In this document: positions 42,114 through 50,839 of the stretch, piece by piece
Layout: each line of letters begins with the position of its first letter
Position numbering within the stretch: the stretch's first letter is position 1
Assembly: GCF_003369575.1 (NCBI RefSeq)
Contig: NZ_PIOC01000010.1
Span: forward strand, 148,662 to 212,661
Source: Oceanobacillus arenosus
Lineage (GTDB): Bacteria > Bacillota > Bacilli > Bacillales > Amphibacillaceae
DNA: 64,000 nt
Direction: 5' to 3'
Translations under genes and position numbers: made by a program
The notes under the pieces: generated by a model
What the model was told of the DNA's origin: nothing
Databases searched by the model: none
The model's input: only the letters and a program-made list of their open reading frames with translations

Positions 42114-43262
42114 TCAAAACACTTTTTCCTCCGTTTTCACCACAGGGAACCAACCTTCAACCTCTAAAATTAATTTCCATAACGGCGTCGGGATGACTGC
42201 TTTTTGCTGATCGCTTTCTGTTAAATGTCGATTGATCGTTTCTTCCTCATTATTTTTTACCTTTTCTACCCAATATGGATCAACGACGATTGCACGTCCA
42301 ATTGCAGCAAAGTCTGTTTTCCCTTTTTCTAACACAAGTGCTGCATCATCTGGTGTTTGAATGCTGCCAACACCAATGACAGGGAGGCGTCCGTTAACAT
42401 ATTCGGTAATTAATTCGGTACGTGATTTTTCACTAACGATGCCCCTTCGTGCTTTGGCCCATGCGTTTGTCGTAGCGATATGAAGATAATCAAGGTCTGC
42501 TTGGATAAGCTCGTCAATTAATGCAAAAGTTTCCTTCATTGTTATTCCGGGTGTTTCTGGCTCTTCAGGTGAAAAACGATATCCGATTAGGAATGGTTTT
42601 GTTGCATGTTCATGTATGACATCTTTCACTTCTTCAATTATTTTTAGTGCAAATAAATTTCGGTCCTGAAACTCATCTGTTCTTAAGTTCGAGTGAGGCG
42701 AAACAAATTGCTGCAGTAAATAACCTGTTGCACCGTGCAGTTCAACTCCATCAAATCCTGCTTCAATCGCTCGACGTGTTGCTTGGCCAAAATCCGTAAT
42801 CACTTCATATATTTCTTCCGTTGTTAATGCTCTTGGTGTTTGCTGAATACTGTAAAATCCTCGATCACCGAGGGGAGCGACGGCACTTGCACTAACGGTT
42901 TCCCCATTTGGAGTAAGTCTTGGGACAGCTAAACGACCGCCATGGTACAGTTGAACAACACCTTTAGCTCCACCTTCATGGATAACGTCAGCTAATTTAG
43001 AAAGACCCTGGGTAGTATCATCATGATCGATGCCCATCTGTCCATCAAAACCTTTGCCATTTTTTGAAACATAGGCACAAGCGGTGATGATTGTGCCAAC
43101 ACCATTCGAGCGTTCACCGTAATACTGAAGCTCTTCCTGTGAAACATAATCATTATCATCTGCGGAAAAAGTTGTCATCGGCGCCATCATGAGACGGTTT
43201 CTTACATGGACACCACTTTTAAATGTAAAATCTTGAAATAAAGACTGATATTTGCTCTTCAT
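42114..43262 (-). CDS. NADH-dependent flavin oxidoreductase (Old Yellow Enzyme family)
   Basis: The 382-residue TIM-barrel flavoprotein has VRNRLMMAPMTTFSAD at the N-terminus, VVQLYHGGRLA, GVELHGATGYLLQQFVSPHSNLRTD (substrate-binding His and the FMN loop) and PVIGVGSIQTPDDA. It probably reduces activated C=C bonds or related substrates; no FeS-binding C-terminal domain is present. The start is ATG 43262 after GGAGGAA. It follows the IclR gene by 26 nt on the same strand, so the two are likely co-transcribed. Confidence 0.92.
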   Translation of the reverse strand: MKSKYQSLFQDFTFKSGVHVRNRLMMAPMTTFSADDNDYVSQEELQYYGERSNGVGTIITACAYVSKNGKGFDGQMGIDHDDTTQGLSKLADVIHEGGAKGVVQLYHGGRLAVPRLTPNGETVSASAVAPLGDRGFYSIQQTPRALTTEEIYEVITDFGQATRRAIEAGFDGVELHGATGYLLQQFVSPHSNLRTDEFQDRNLFALKIIEEVKDVIHEHATKPFLIGYRFSPEEPETPGITMKETFALIDELIQADLDYLHIATTNAWAKARRGIVSEKSRTELITEYVNGRLPVIGVGSIQTPDDAALVLEKGKTDFAAIGRAIVVDPYWVEKVKNNEEETINRHLTESDQQKAVIPTPLWKLILEVEGWFPVVKTEEKVF

Positions 43263-43288
43263 GTTGTTATTCCTCCGTTGGTTTTAAT

Positions 43289-44044
43289 TTAATTTTCATC
43301 GTCTAACTTCGCTATTTCCTCCGTAATGGCATTGCTTCCTGCATTCAGCTTTGTGACAATCTCTTTAATATTGCCACGTGAAACTTGATCTGCTGGTGCT
43401 CCTATCGCCAATGCTGCAATTACTTCCTTATTACGAAAGACTGGTACGGCGATACAACGGATGCCAATGGTTATTTCCTCATCATCAAAAGCATAGCCAT
43501 CCTCTTGTATCGTTTTTAAATGATAACGAAATAGCTGTGGATCCTGGAACGTGTTTTTTGTTGCGGGCTCTAATGACATTTTATCCAGTAAGGACTCAAG
43601 CCTTCTTTCATCAAATTGAGCCAAAATTACTTTTCCTAAAGCAGTTTGATGCAGTTTGGTTCGGTTTCCGACTTCTTCGCCTGCAGTATGCTGGAATGGA
43701 GCATGTAATACTTGGGTCATGACAAGATCCGTACCATCGACTTTGCCTAGGTAAGTGCTCATTTGCAGATTTTGCGCTGCTTGATAAATAGAATGTAAGG
43801 ATGCCCAGTCCCTAATAGAACGTCTCTCAGATAACTCCATAAAATTCTTGGGATTAAAAAAATATTGCGTTTGAATTTTATAAATATAATCCATATCTTC
43901 TAATGTCGTTAATAATCGAAATGCTGTAGATTTACTTAATTGAAACTCTTTCATCACTCCTGCCAGAGTGATTCCCGGGCTTTGTTTTATGAATTCCAAT
44001 ACGAGAAGTCCTTTTCTTAACGTAGCGACTTGATTTTGTGTCAT
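43289..44044 (-). CDS. IclR family transcriptional regulator
   Basis: The 251-residue protein has an N-terminal winged helix (residues ~5-70; GITLAGVMKEFQLSKSTAFRLLTTLE) and a C-terminal GAF-like effector domain (LHQTALGKVILAQF, ITIGIRCIAVPVF). It is divergent from the aldo/keto reductase gene and upstream of the flavin oxidoreductase gene, so it probably controls both through the 153-nt shared region. The ligand is unknown. Confidence 0.92.
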   Translation of the reverse strand: MTQNQVATLRKGLLVLEFIKQSPGITLAGVMKEFQLSKSTAFRLLTTLEDMDYIYKIQTQYFFNPKNFMELSERRSIRDWASLHSIYQAAQNLQMSTYLGKVDGTDLVMTQVLHAPFQHTAGEEVGNRTKLHQTALGKVILAQFDERRLESLLDKMSLEPATKNTFQDPQLFRYHLKTIQEDGYAFDDEEITIGIRCIAVPVFRNKEVIAALAIGAPADQVSRGNIKEIVTKLNAGSNAITEEIAKLDDEN

Positions 44045-44107
44045 ATGACCACCTCATCTACTGTTAGTATAGTTGATTTAAAACTTAATACAAAAAAATT
44101 TGATGGA

Positions 44108-44160
44108 GTTTCATTATTTGAAACTTCGAGGCGAAAATTTGGATTTTTCACGTCGAAAAA
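44108..44160. promoter_or_regulatory. Operator-like inverted repeats between iclR-type gene and AKR gene
   Basis: GTTTCA (44108-44113) and TGAAAC (44119-44124) are inverted around 5 bases. Directly after, TTCGAGGCGAAAA and TTTTTCACGTCGAA form a second imperfect inverted repeat (44125-44160). Both lie between the divergent starts and could bind the IclR protein. Confidence 0.4.
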
Positions 44161-44197
44161 TTATGCTTATGCTAATCAATGTTGAGGAGGAAGAAAC

Positions 44198-45136
44198 ATG
44201 AAATATACAAAATTAAAAAAATCCAATATCGAAATATCTGCGATTGGTTTAGGTACAAATGCAGTTGGCGGTCATAATTTATTCGAAAATTTAAATGAGC
44301 AGGACGGTAAGGACTTTGTTAGAGAAGCATTAAATCTTGGGGTAACATTTATTGATACAGCGGACATTTATGGTCTTGGTCGTTCCGAGGAGTTAGTTGG
44401 AGAGGTATTAAAAGAATTTAAACGTGATGATTTTGTGATTGCAACGAAGGGTGCGCAAAACTTTACAAATTTAAATGATGTCAAAGCAGATAATCGCCCG
44501 GAATACTTAAGAGAAGCCGTTGATAAGAGCTTACAAAGGTTACAATTAGACTATGTAGACTTGTATTATTTACACTTTCCAGATAATGTAACACCATTTG
44601 CTGAATCAATTGGAGAATTAGTTCGTTTAAAAGAAGAAGGAAAAATTCGTTCGATTGGAATTTCGAATGTGTCCATCGAGCAGTTAAAAGAAGCGAATGC
44701 TCATGGTGATATTTCTGTTCTGCAATCTCCTTATAATATGTTAGATCGGTCAGCTGAAAAGGAATTATTACCGTATGCGGTAGAAAATAATATCTCCTTT
44801 ATTCCATATGGCCCGTTGGCGTTTGGATTACTCGGTGGAGGATTCACAAAGGAATCTAAACTTGATGCTGGGGATTGGCGTCAGTCCATTCCATTATTCC
44901 AAGAAGAACAATTTATCCAAACGATTGATAAGGTAGATAAATTAAAAGAGTTTGCGGTAAGTAAGGAAACGACTTTACCTAATTTAGCATTAACATGGTT
45001 ACTTGCTCAAGAAGGTGTGGATGCAGTAATCCCAGGTGGAAAACGTAAAGAGCGCATACGTGAAAATGTTCAAGCAAGTGAAATTCGTTTATCTCAAGAA
45101 GAATTAAGTGTAATCAATGATATTTTAAATAAATAA
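44198..45136 (+). CDS. Aldo/keto reductase
   Basis: The 312-residue NADPH-dependent reductase has the family signatures GVTFIDTADIYGLGRSEE (catalytic Asp and Tyr), LDYVDLYYLHFPD (His) and the C-terminal coenzyme loop VIPGGKRKERIRENV. The catalytic Lys is in VIATKGAQ. ATG 44198 follows GAGGAGGAAG. It is divergent from the IclR gene and has its own terminator. The substrate is unknown. Confidence 0.93.
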   Translation: MKYTKLKKSNIEISAIGLGTNAVGGHNLFENLNEQDGKDFVREALNLGVTFIDTADIYGLGRSEELVGEVLKEFKRDDFVIATKGAQNFTNLNDVKADNRPEYLREAVDKSLQRLQLDYVDLYYLHFPDNVTPFAESIGELVRLKEEGKIRSIGISNVSIEQLKEANAHGDISVLQSPYNMLDRSAEKELLPYAVENNISFIPYGPLAFGLLGGGFTKESKLDAGDWRQSIPLFQEEQFIQTIDKVDKLKEFAVSKETTLPNLALTWLLAQEGVDAVIPGGKRKERIRENVQASEIRLSQEELSVINDILNK

Positions 45137-45153
45137 TACAATGGGATGTAAAA

Positions 45154-45208
45154 GGGTTGTCCTGCCAATCAGTGAAATGATTTTGGAAGGACAACCCGTT
45201 TTAATTTT
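45154..45208 (+). terminator. Terminator after the aldo/keto reductase gene
   Basis: GGGTTGTCCT (45154-45163) and AGGACAACCC (45188-45197) form a perfect 10-bp stem, followed by a T-rich tract. Confidence 0.82.
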
Positions 45209-45277
45209 TCTTTTCTTTACGGATGGAATAACTGATTCATTTAACCTTTATTCGAAGCGAACAATCTTAAGCGGCAC

Positions 45278-45465
45278 TTAAGGAGCTTCTAGATAATCAA
45301 TTTCTTCATTTGTCAGCACTACATCAACTGCCTTTACAGTAGTTTCAACGTAACTAAATTTTGTTGCTCCAATAATAGGTGCTGTTACTGTTTGCTTGTG
45401 AAGCGGCCAAGCTAGTGCAATCTCTGCGTTGGAAATCTTCCTTAATAAAGCGAACGTTAAATAAA
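45278..45465 (-). pseudogene. 3' remnant of a second aldo/keto reductase gene
   Basis: On the minus strand, about 62 codons ending at TAA (plus 45278-45280) read KISNAEIALAWPLHKQTVTA and then PIIGATKFSYVETTVKAVDV, finishing LTNEEIDYLEAP. This is the typical C-terminus of an aldo/keto reductase (ALAW...PIIGAT...V..L...L). No start or N-terminal part is present; upstream the sequence turns into the promoter of pbuG. It is therefore a gene fragment left by deletion or recombination. It is not a copy of the intact neighbour, whose equivalent region reads differently. Confidence 0.8.
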
Positions 45466-45491
45466 TTTTACATTTTTTTGTTCGTATTTTG

Positions 45492-45520
45492 TTGACAATA
45501 CCAATAACGGCTAGTAATAT
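45492..45520 (+). promoter_or_regulatory. Sigma-A promoter of pbuG
   Basis: TTGACA (45492-45497) and TAATAT (45515-45520) are separated by 17 bp, shortly before the riboswitch. TATAAT at 45518-45523 overlaps with a 20-bp spacing. Confidence 0.65.
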
Positions 45521-45537
45521 AATAATGTAATTTAAAT

Positions 45538-45612
45538 AAAAGGCGTATAATTTCGGGAATATGGCCCAGAGTTTCTACCAGATCACCGTAAACGATCTGA
45601 CTACGCAGCGGA
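45538..45612 (+). ncRNA. Guanine-class purine riboswitch upstream of pbuG
   Basis: The aptamer shows CGTATAAT at 45544-45551, GGAATATGG, AGTTTCTACC, CCGTAAA and TGACTACG at 45598-45605. The discriminating base in GACTACG is C, which indicates guanine/hypoxanthine binding. The expression platform is a terminator: AGCACTCT (45682-45689) and AGAGTGCT (45702-45709) with a T-run just before the ribosome binding site of pbuG. Confidence 0.95.
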
Positions 45613-45681
45613 TGTTTGTATGATTGGTTGTATTGTTATACACGAATCATCTCATTACATTTTCTGAAATCGTAGTTATGT

Positions 45682-45713
45682 AGCACTCTTGGGAGATTCA
45701 TAGAGTGCTTTTT
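45682..45713 (+). terminator. Riboswitch-controlled attenuator of pbuG
   Basis: A perfect 8-bp stem AGCACTCT/AGAGTGCT with a 12-nt loop and TTTTT ends 26 nt before the pbuG ATG. It is the expected off-state terminator. Confidence 0.85.
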
Positions 45714-45738
45714 GCATTCCATAATAGGAGGAAACGTA

Positions 45739-47043
45739 ATGAAGAAGTATTTTCAGTTTGATGAACTAGGAACAAATTTTAAAACAGAAACAATCGCCGG
45801 GATTACTACATTCTTAGCAATGGCATACATTTTATTCGTTAACCCAGCAACACTTGGAGAAGCTGGAATGGATAAGGGGGCAGTATTCACTGCAACAGCA
45901 CTTGCAGCAGCTATCGGTACATTGATTATGGGACTAGTTGCGAAATATCCGGTTGTGCTTGCACCAGGTATGGGGCTTAATGCATTCTTCACTTACACAG
46001 TTGTTATCGGTTTAGGGATTCCTTGGGAAACAGCATTATCAGGGGTATTAGTTTCAGGTATTATTCTTGTTTTACTTACATTAACAAAAATCCGTGAGAA
46101 AATTATTGATGCAATCCCTAGTGGTTTAAAACTTGCAGTTGGTGCAGGAATTGGATTCTTCATCGCTTTTGTAGGCCTGCAAAGTGCTGGAATTGTTGTT
46201 AATAATGATGCGACATTAGTTGGTATCGGTAATCTAACGTCACCACATGTTCTATTAGCAATATTTGGATTAGTAATTTCCGTTATCATTTTAACATTTG
46301 GCAATAAAGCAGGTATTTTTTATGGAATGATTATTACAGCAATTGTCGGGATGGTATTTGGCATTATTCCACTTCCACAAGGTATTAGTGGAATTGTTGG
46401 TCAAGTGCCAAGCATCGAGCCGACATTCGGTCAAGCATTTTTAAATTTAGGGAATATCTTCACAGTCGATATGTTAGTTGTTGTTTTAACATTTATGTTC
46501 GTTGACTTCTTTGATACTGCAGGGACGCTTGTTGCTGTTGCATCACAGGCTGGTATTATGAAGGATGATAAATTACCGCGTGCAGGCCGTGCGCTCGTTT
46601 CTGATTCATCAGGTACTGTAGTTGGAGCGATACTTGGTACTTCAAGTACAACTTCTTATGTAGAATCAACAGCAGGTGTAGGTGTCGGCGGGAAATCAGG
46701 ATTTACTGCAGTAGTTGCCGCAATATGTTTTCTACTGGCATTGTTCTTCTCGCCATTATTAAGTATTATCACTTCTGCAGTGACTGCACCAGCATTAATC
46801 ATTGTAGGTGTCATGATGGCCTCACAATTGAAGAATATTGATTGGGATCAGTTTGAAGTGGCTGTACCAGCATTCTTTATCGTTTTAATGATGCCACTTA
46901 CGTACAGTATTGCGACGGGTATTGCGATTGGCTTTATCTTCTATCCGATTACGATGCTTGTAAAAGGGAAAGGAAAAGAAGTACATCCAATTATGTACGC
47001 TTTAGCAGTTATCTTTATTTTGTACTTTATTTTCTTGAGTTAG
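45739..47043 (+). CDS. pbuG: Hypoxanthine/guanine permease (NCS2/AzgA family)
   Basis: The 434-residue membrane protein has about twelve to fourteen hydrophobic segments and the AzgA-type motifs MAYILFVNPATLG, VLAPGMGLNAFFTYTV and VDFFDTAGTLVAVA. It imports guanine and hypoxanthine by proton symport. ATG 45739 follows AGGAGG; the frame is open to 45712 but that part overlaps the attenuator. Riboswitch control and placement after guaA match B. subtilis pbuG. Confidence 0.95.
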   Translation: MKKYFQFDELGTNFKTETIAGITTFLAMAYILFVNPATLGEAGMDKGAVFTATALAAAIGTLIMGLVAKYPVVLAPGMGLNAFFTYTVVIGLGIPWETALSGVLVSGIILVLLTLTKIREKIIDAIPSGLKLAVGAGIGFFIAFVGLQSAGIVVNNDATLVGIGNLTSPHVLLAIFGLVISVIILTFGNKAGIFYGMIITAIVGMVFGIIPLPQGISGIVGQVPSIEPTFGQAFLNLGNIFTVDMLVVVLTFMFVDFFDTAGTLVAVASQAGIMKDDKLPRAGRALVSDSSGTVVGAILGTSSTTSYVESTAGVGVGGKSGFTAVVAAICFLLALFFSPLLSIITSAVTAPALIIVGVMMASQLKNIDWDQFEVAVPAFFIVLMMPLTYSIATGIAIGFIFYPITMLVKGKGKEVHPIMYALAVIFILYFIFLS

Positions 47044-47047
47044 TAAT

Positions 47048-47086
47048 GAAAAGGTCAGGAGCACGTTTTGTGTTCCGGGCCTTTTT
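47048..47086 (+). terminator. Terminator after pbuG
   Basis: AAAAGGTCAGGAGCAC pairs with GTGTTCCGGGCCTTTT across a short loop, with a T-run (47048-47086). Mismatches are few. Confidence 0.75.
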
Positions 47087-47129
47087 TCACAATAGCCAAC
47101 GATAATCTTGTCGGCAATCTAATATATAA

Positions 47130-48323
47130 TTAGACAAACATACTTACAAAAATAGCTGTAATAAAGCTTGCCATCGTACCAGCAATAATGGCTTTAAAGC
47201 TCATAGAGGCAATTAACCTTTTCTTTGATGGTGCTAAGGAACCAAGACCTACTATTAACTGCCCAATAGAAGAAAGGTTCGTGAAATTACATAATGCAAC
47301 AGTTAAAATGGCAACAGTTTGCGGGTTTAGTTCCTTTTGGATATTAAGTACCTCTTGGAATGCAATCAGTTCATTAGCTGCAAGTTTTGTTCCGATAATG
47401 GATGCAGCACGGAAAGCATCTTCAATTGGAATCCCAACAAGTAAAGCAAAAGGAAAGAAAACATAGCCAAATATAGTAGCAAGATTCGTACCGAAGATGC
47501 CAAGTATACCGTCTAAGAGAGCCAATAAACTGATAAACGCAATAAGCAAACCGCCAATATTAGCAGCAAGCTTCACCCCGCTTACAGCACCTTCCGAAAT
47601 GGCTTCAAAAATATTTGTATGTCCTGCATCCTCCATTTCGATATTTTCATTCGTCATAGATTCTTCCGTTTCAGGTTCCATAATTTTAGACATTACAATA
47701 GCGACAAAAGGGACAGAGAATACAGAGATAAGTAAATACTTAATATCAATCCCCATTTGTGCATAAGACAATAGAATCGCACCACTTGCTGAAGCTGTAC
47801 CCCCAACCATAACGGTAAATAGTTCCGAACGTGTAAGTTTTGATAGATAAGGCTTAATGAGTAATGGGGATTCCACCACGCCTAACATCGTATTCGCAAC
47901 TGTATTAAAAGATTCAACACGAGTGGTACCGAATACTTTACCAACAAGCCAACCGAGTATGCGTACAACGAAAGGGATGATTCGTAAATAATACAAGGCT
48001 GACACTAATGCCGAAATAAAAATAATCACGGATAAGACCTGAATTGCAAAAACAAATCCAACATTCGTTCCTTCCGCAAAAAAACCACCAAATAAGAATT
48101 CAATGCCTGCTTGGCTATAGTCAAGTACGTTTTGCACACCTTGGGCAGCGCTTGTAAGAAGAAAACGGCCTAAGGACACATTGAGCATAAAGTAAACGAA
48201 AATTCCTTCTAATACCACACCAACTATAATCGTGCGCCATTTGATCGCCTTTTTATGTTTACTTAGAAGCCAAGCTAAAATAAGTAACCCAATTAGGGAT
48301 AATAAACCATATATAATATTCAT
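47130..48323 (-). CDS. nupC: NupC-type concentrative nucleoside transporter
   Basis: The 397-residue protein has about nine to ten membrane segments and CNT-family motifs (GVVESPLLIKPYLSKLTRSELFTVMVGG, with the conserved GTASASGAILLSY; and LGTKLAANELIAF-like segment IIGTKLAANELIAF; CNFTNLSSIGQLIVGLGSLAP). It imports nucleosides with a cation gradient. ATG 48323 follows GGAGGG. The guanine riboswitch and attenuator in its leader suggest purine nucleoside (guanosine/inosine) uptake, like B. subtilis nupG rather than pyrimidine-specific nupC; the exact symbol is therefore tentative. Confidence 0.88.
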   Translation of the reverse strand: MNIIYGLLSLIGLLILAWLLSKHKKAIKWRTIIVGVVLEGIFVYFMLNVSLGRFLLTSAAQGVQNVLDYSQAGIEFLFGGFFAEGTNVGFVFAIQVLSVIIFISALVSALYYLRIIPFVVRILGWLVGKVFGTTRVESFNTVANTMLGVVESPLLIKPYLSKLTRSELFTVMVGGTASASGAILLSYAQMGIDIKYLLISVFSVPFVAIVMSKIMEPETEESMTNENIEMEDAGHTNIFEAISEGAVSGVKLAANIGGLLIAFISLLALLDGILGIFGTNLATIFGYVFFPFALLVGIPIEDAFRAASIIGTKLAANELIAFQEVLNIQKELNPQTVAILTVALCNFTNLSSIGQLIVGLGSLAPSKKRLIASMSFKAIIAGTMASFITAIFVSMFV

Positions 48324-48383
48324 GATACCCTCCTATTGTAGCTTCATATATCCTGATAATTAGCAGTCCAAACAATTTTATGA

Positions 48384-48431
48384 TAAAAAAAGTGCATCCT
48401 CTTCATCTAAAAAGAAAAAAGAGAATGCACT
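48384..48431 (-). terminator. Riboswitch-controlled attenuator of the nucleoside transporter gene
   Basis: On the minus strand AGTGCATTCTC and GAGGATGCACT form a stem (plus 48421-48431 and 48391-48401) followed by seven T. It lies between the aptamer and the gene and is the likely off-state terminator. Confidence 0.85.
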
Positions 48432-48454
48432 AAGATTCACGAATGACGTTCGGA

Positions 48455-48538
48455 CTTCACTAATAGTCCGGCATTTTACGGCTGCCAGGTAGAAACTTAT
48501 GGACCATATTTCCATTGATATAAAAGGATTGTATGAAG
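48455..48538 (-). ncRNA. Guanine-class purine riboswitch upstream of the nucleoside transporter gene
   Basis: Read on the minus strand, CTTCA (plus 48534-48538) and TGAAG (plus 48455-48459) close P1. Inside are GGAAATATGG, AAGTTTCTACC, CCGTAAAA and GGACTATT. The key position in GACTATT is C, so guanine is the expected ligand. P2 and P3 are intact (GGTCC/loop and GCCG/CGGA arms). It is slightly divergent after GACTAT but the core is complete. Confidence 0.9.
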
Positions 48539-48696
48539 TTGATCTGTGAATTTTAACAGAGGCTGTCCGAATATACAATAGATGAATAAAAGGTAATAAA
48601 ATACTAATTTCTACAATCTGCATTTACTTTGAACGAATATAGAACATGTTAACGCTTAATATAAATTATCTGATTAAAGCTTTAATTACAAAGAAG

Positions 48697-48722
48697 AACC
48701 TCTTCCTGATGAAGAAGTTCCC
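48697..48722 (-). terminator. Possible terminator of the MFS gene
   Basis: On the minus strand GGAACTTCTTC and GAAGAGGTTC pair with one G-U around ATCAG, followed by a partly T-rich stretch. Confidence 0.45.
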
Positions 48723-48728
48723 TTTCGT

Positions 48729-49901
48729 TTATTCCATTTCCCGGACAGTATTTTCTTTTCCATATGGCAATACATGGTAGAGGATAAGCAATATCGTGCC
48801 AATTGCTGTAAGGCAGCCCATTGCAAAATATAATGTGCTCCCGCCAAAAGTATCCATAATCCCACCGCCGACTAAGGAACCAATCACACCGGAAAGTCCG
48901 AAGTAGACCGAGAAAAATACAAGATGTCCTGTTGACTGCAGTGTTTTTGGAATTAATCTAGTTACATATTCAAATGAAGCAGTGTAGAATATCGCAAAGG
49001 TTAATCCATGTAAGAATTGGAGTGCGATGACATGCATTGGGTCCTCTGCAAAGGCATAAAGGAACCAGCGGATCGTGTAAATTATCGATGCAACAATAAT
49101 AAAGATTAATGCCCGATATTTTTTAAACCAAAATCTTGCAAGTGCAAAGACTGCGGCTTCCGCGATAACTCCAACAAACCAGGCCTGTCCTACTAATTCT
49201 TCACTTCCACCAAGCTCGGTAATGTATAATGCCATGAAATAATCATTGATTCGATGCGTAATCGTGATGAAAACAATCACTGATAAAAAGAGGAGAAATG
49301 GCTTGTTTGTAACAATCTTACGAACATCTTTGAAATTAATAGGTTCGGATTCCACCGTTACATCCTTTAATGGGAAAAGGATGCATAGCGCCATCGTCCC
49401 AAAAATTAGATATGGCCAAATCATATATTGGATACCGAATCTAGCAAGCACTTCACCGACAATCAGTGAGGAAATTGCAAATCCGACAGATCCCCACATT
49501 CTGATGGAGCCGAAAGATACGTTCAGTTCATTTGCTCTCCGTTGTGCGAAGCTATCCGTTAATCCACCGACAGGAGATGCGAAAAAGTAAAAAATTGCAC
49601 CCATCAATAAAATGGTTGGCAATGTATTCATTTGGAAAAAGAATGTACTACCAATCAGCAGTCCAATCACGCAAATGAATAAGATTTTCTTAACGGTTTT
49701 ATACTTGTCGCTTAAATAGCCCCAAAATGGTGGTGCAAGGATAGAGGCGAACGATTCAACCGCGAGCACCCAGCCAATTTCTGTACCGTTTAATCCTTTA
49801 AATTGTAAATAAAGTGGCAAGAAGCTAATCAAAATGGTATTGGAGGCATGGTAACTTAAAAATAATGTTTTCAATGGAATTAATGAACTTTTTCTAGACA
49901 A
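48729..49901 (-). CDS. MFS transporter (LacY/PPP-like)
   Basis: The ~390-residue protein has about twelve membrane segments. The N-terminal half has NGTEIGWVLAVESFASILAP and PPFWGYLSDKYKTVKK (MFS motif A region), as in the 3-phenylpropionate/nucleoside-symporter branch. I place the start at TTG 49901, 6 nt after GGAGAG; ATG 49925 lacks a good site. The substrate is unknown. It is monocistronic, upstream of and in the same direction as the nucleoside transporter gene, which has its own leader. Confidence 0.88.
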   Translation of the reverse strand: MSRKSSLIPLKTLFLSYHASNTILISFLPLYLQFKGLNGTEIGWVLAVESFASILAPPFWGYLSDKYKTVKKILFICVIGLLIGSTFFFQMNTLPTILLMGAIFYFFASPVGGLTDSFAQRRANELNVSFGSIRMWGSVGFAISSLIVGEVLARFGIQYMIWPYLIFGTMALCILFPLKDVTVESEPINFKDVRKIVTNKPFLLFLSVIVFITITHRINDYFMALYITELGGSEELVGQAWFVGVIAEAAVFALARFWFKKYRALIFIIVASIIYTIRWFLYAFAEDPMHVIALQFLHGLTFAIFYTASFEYVTRLIPKTLQSTGHLVFFSVYFGLSGVIGSLVGGGIMDTFGGSTLYFAMGCLTAIGTILLILYHVLPYGKENTVREME

Positions 49902-50082
49902 ATTTTTCTCTCCAAACGTATACATCTCATCATATTATTAGTACAATATACCATTATTTCTGTGCTTTGTATGTGTAATTATTATAAAATAATTCATACA
50001 ATGGAATTGCAGATTAAAACAAGGTACAGTTAAAGTGTGGAATTTTATGAATATTAACAGATTACAGGAAGAAAGGAGCTTG

Positions 50083-50796
50083 ATGATGAGGCCGATAATT
50101 GGAGTTACTCCGTCAATGGAGATAAGTCAGGTTAAGTATTCGGTGATGAATGATAATGTAAAAGCAATATTACAGGCAGGCGGGATTCCTGTTATACTGC
50201 CATACCTTACATCAGACGCGGATCTGGAGCAAATTGCAAATCAAATCGACGGACTGTATGCAACAGGAGGGGATGATATTGATCCCACTTTATTCGGCGA
50301 AGAGCCCCATCCAAAGCTTGGGGCAATTATTCCTGTCCGTGATCAATTTGAGATTGCGCTCGCGAAGAAAATGCTAGAAATAGAGAAACCAATACTTGGA
50401 GTATGTCGGGGGGCGCAAATCTTAAATATAGCTGTTGGTGGAGGTATGTATCAGGATATTTATGCGCAAATTGACCGTGATTTATTACAGCATTCGCAAA
50501 AGGCACCACGGGGATATGGCTCGCATTTTGTTGATGTGCTCGAAGGTTCGTTATTACATCAACTTACAGGGATGGAGAAACTGCGTGTGAATAGTTATCA
50601 TCACCAAGCAAATCGCACTGTAGGGATTGGTTTTCAAATAAGTGGATATGCAAGTGATGGTGTAGTTGAAGCAGTGGAAAGCAAGGTGCATCGATTTGTG
50701 CTCGGCGTACAGTGGCATCCGGAAGCAATGGTAGCGGGAGCGGATGATACATCGTTGAAGATATATCGGGGTTTTATTGCAGCATGTGATAAATAA
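50083..50796 (+). CDS. Peptidase C26 family (gamma-glutamyl-GABA hydrolase-like)
   Basis: The 237-residue class I glutamine-amidotransferase-like hydrolase has YATGGDDIDPTLFGEEPHP, the nucleophile Cys in LGVCRGAQILNIAVGG, and the His/Glu pair in LGVQWHPEAM. PuuD-type members split gamma-glutamyl amides. ATG 50083 (or TTG 50080, ATG 50086) follows AAGGAG; the open frame to 50035 is not needed. No polyamine genes are adjacent, so the substrate is open. Confidence 0.9.
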   Translation: MMRPIIGVTPSMEISQVKYSVMNDNVKAILQAGGIPVILPYLTSDADLEQIANQIDGLYATGGDDIDPTLFGEEPHPKLGAIIPVRDQFEIALAKKMLEIEKPILGVCRGAQILNIAVGGGMYQDIYAQIDRDLLQHSQKAPRGYGSHFVDVLEGSLLHQLTGMEKLRVNSYHHQANRTVGIGFQISGYASDGVVEAVESKVHRFVLGVQWHPEAMVAGADDTSLKIYRGFIAACDK

Positions 50797-50799
50797 TTG

Positions 50800-50839
50800 G
50801 CTCTTATTTGATGTGCTAGGCTAGGCACCAAATAAGAGC
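50800..50839 (+). terminator. Hairpin after the C26 peptidase gene
   Basis: GCTCTTATTTG (50800-50810) is perfectly complementary to CAAATAAGAGC (50829-50839); an inner GTGC/GCAC pair extends it. There is no T-run after it; it runs directly into the repeat array. Confidence 0.6.
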
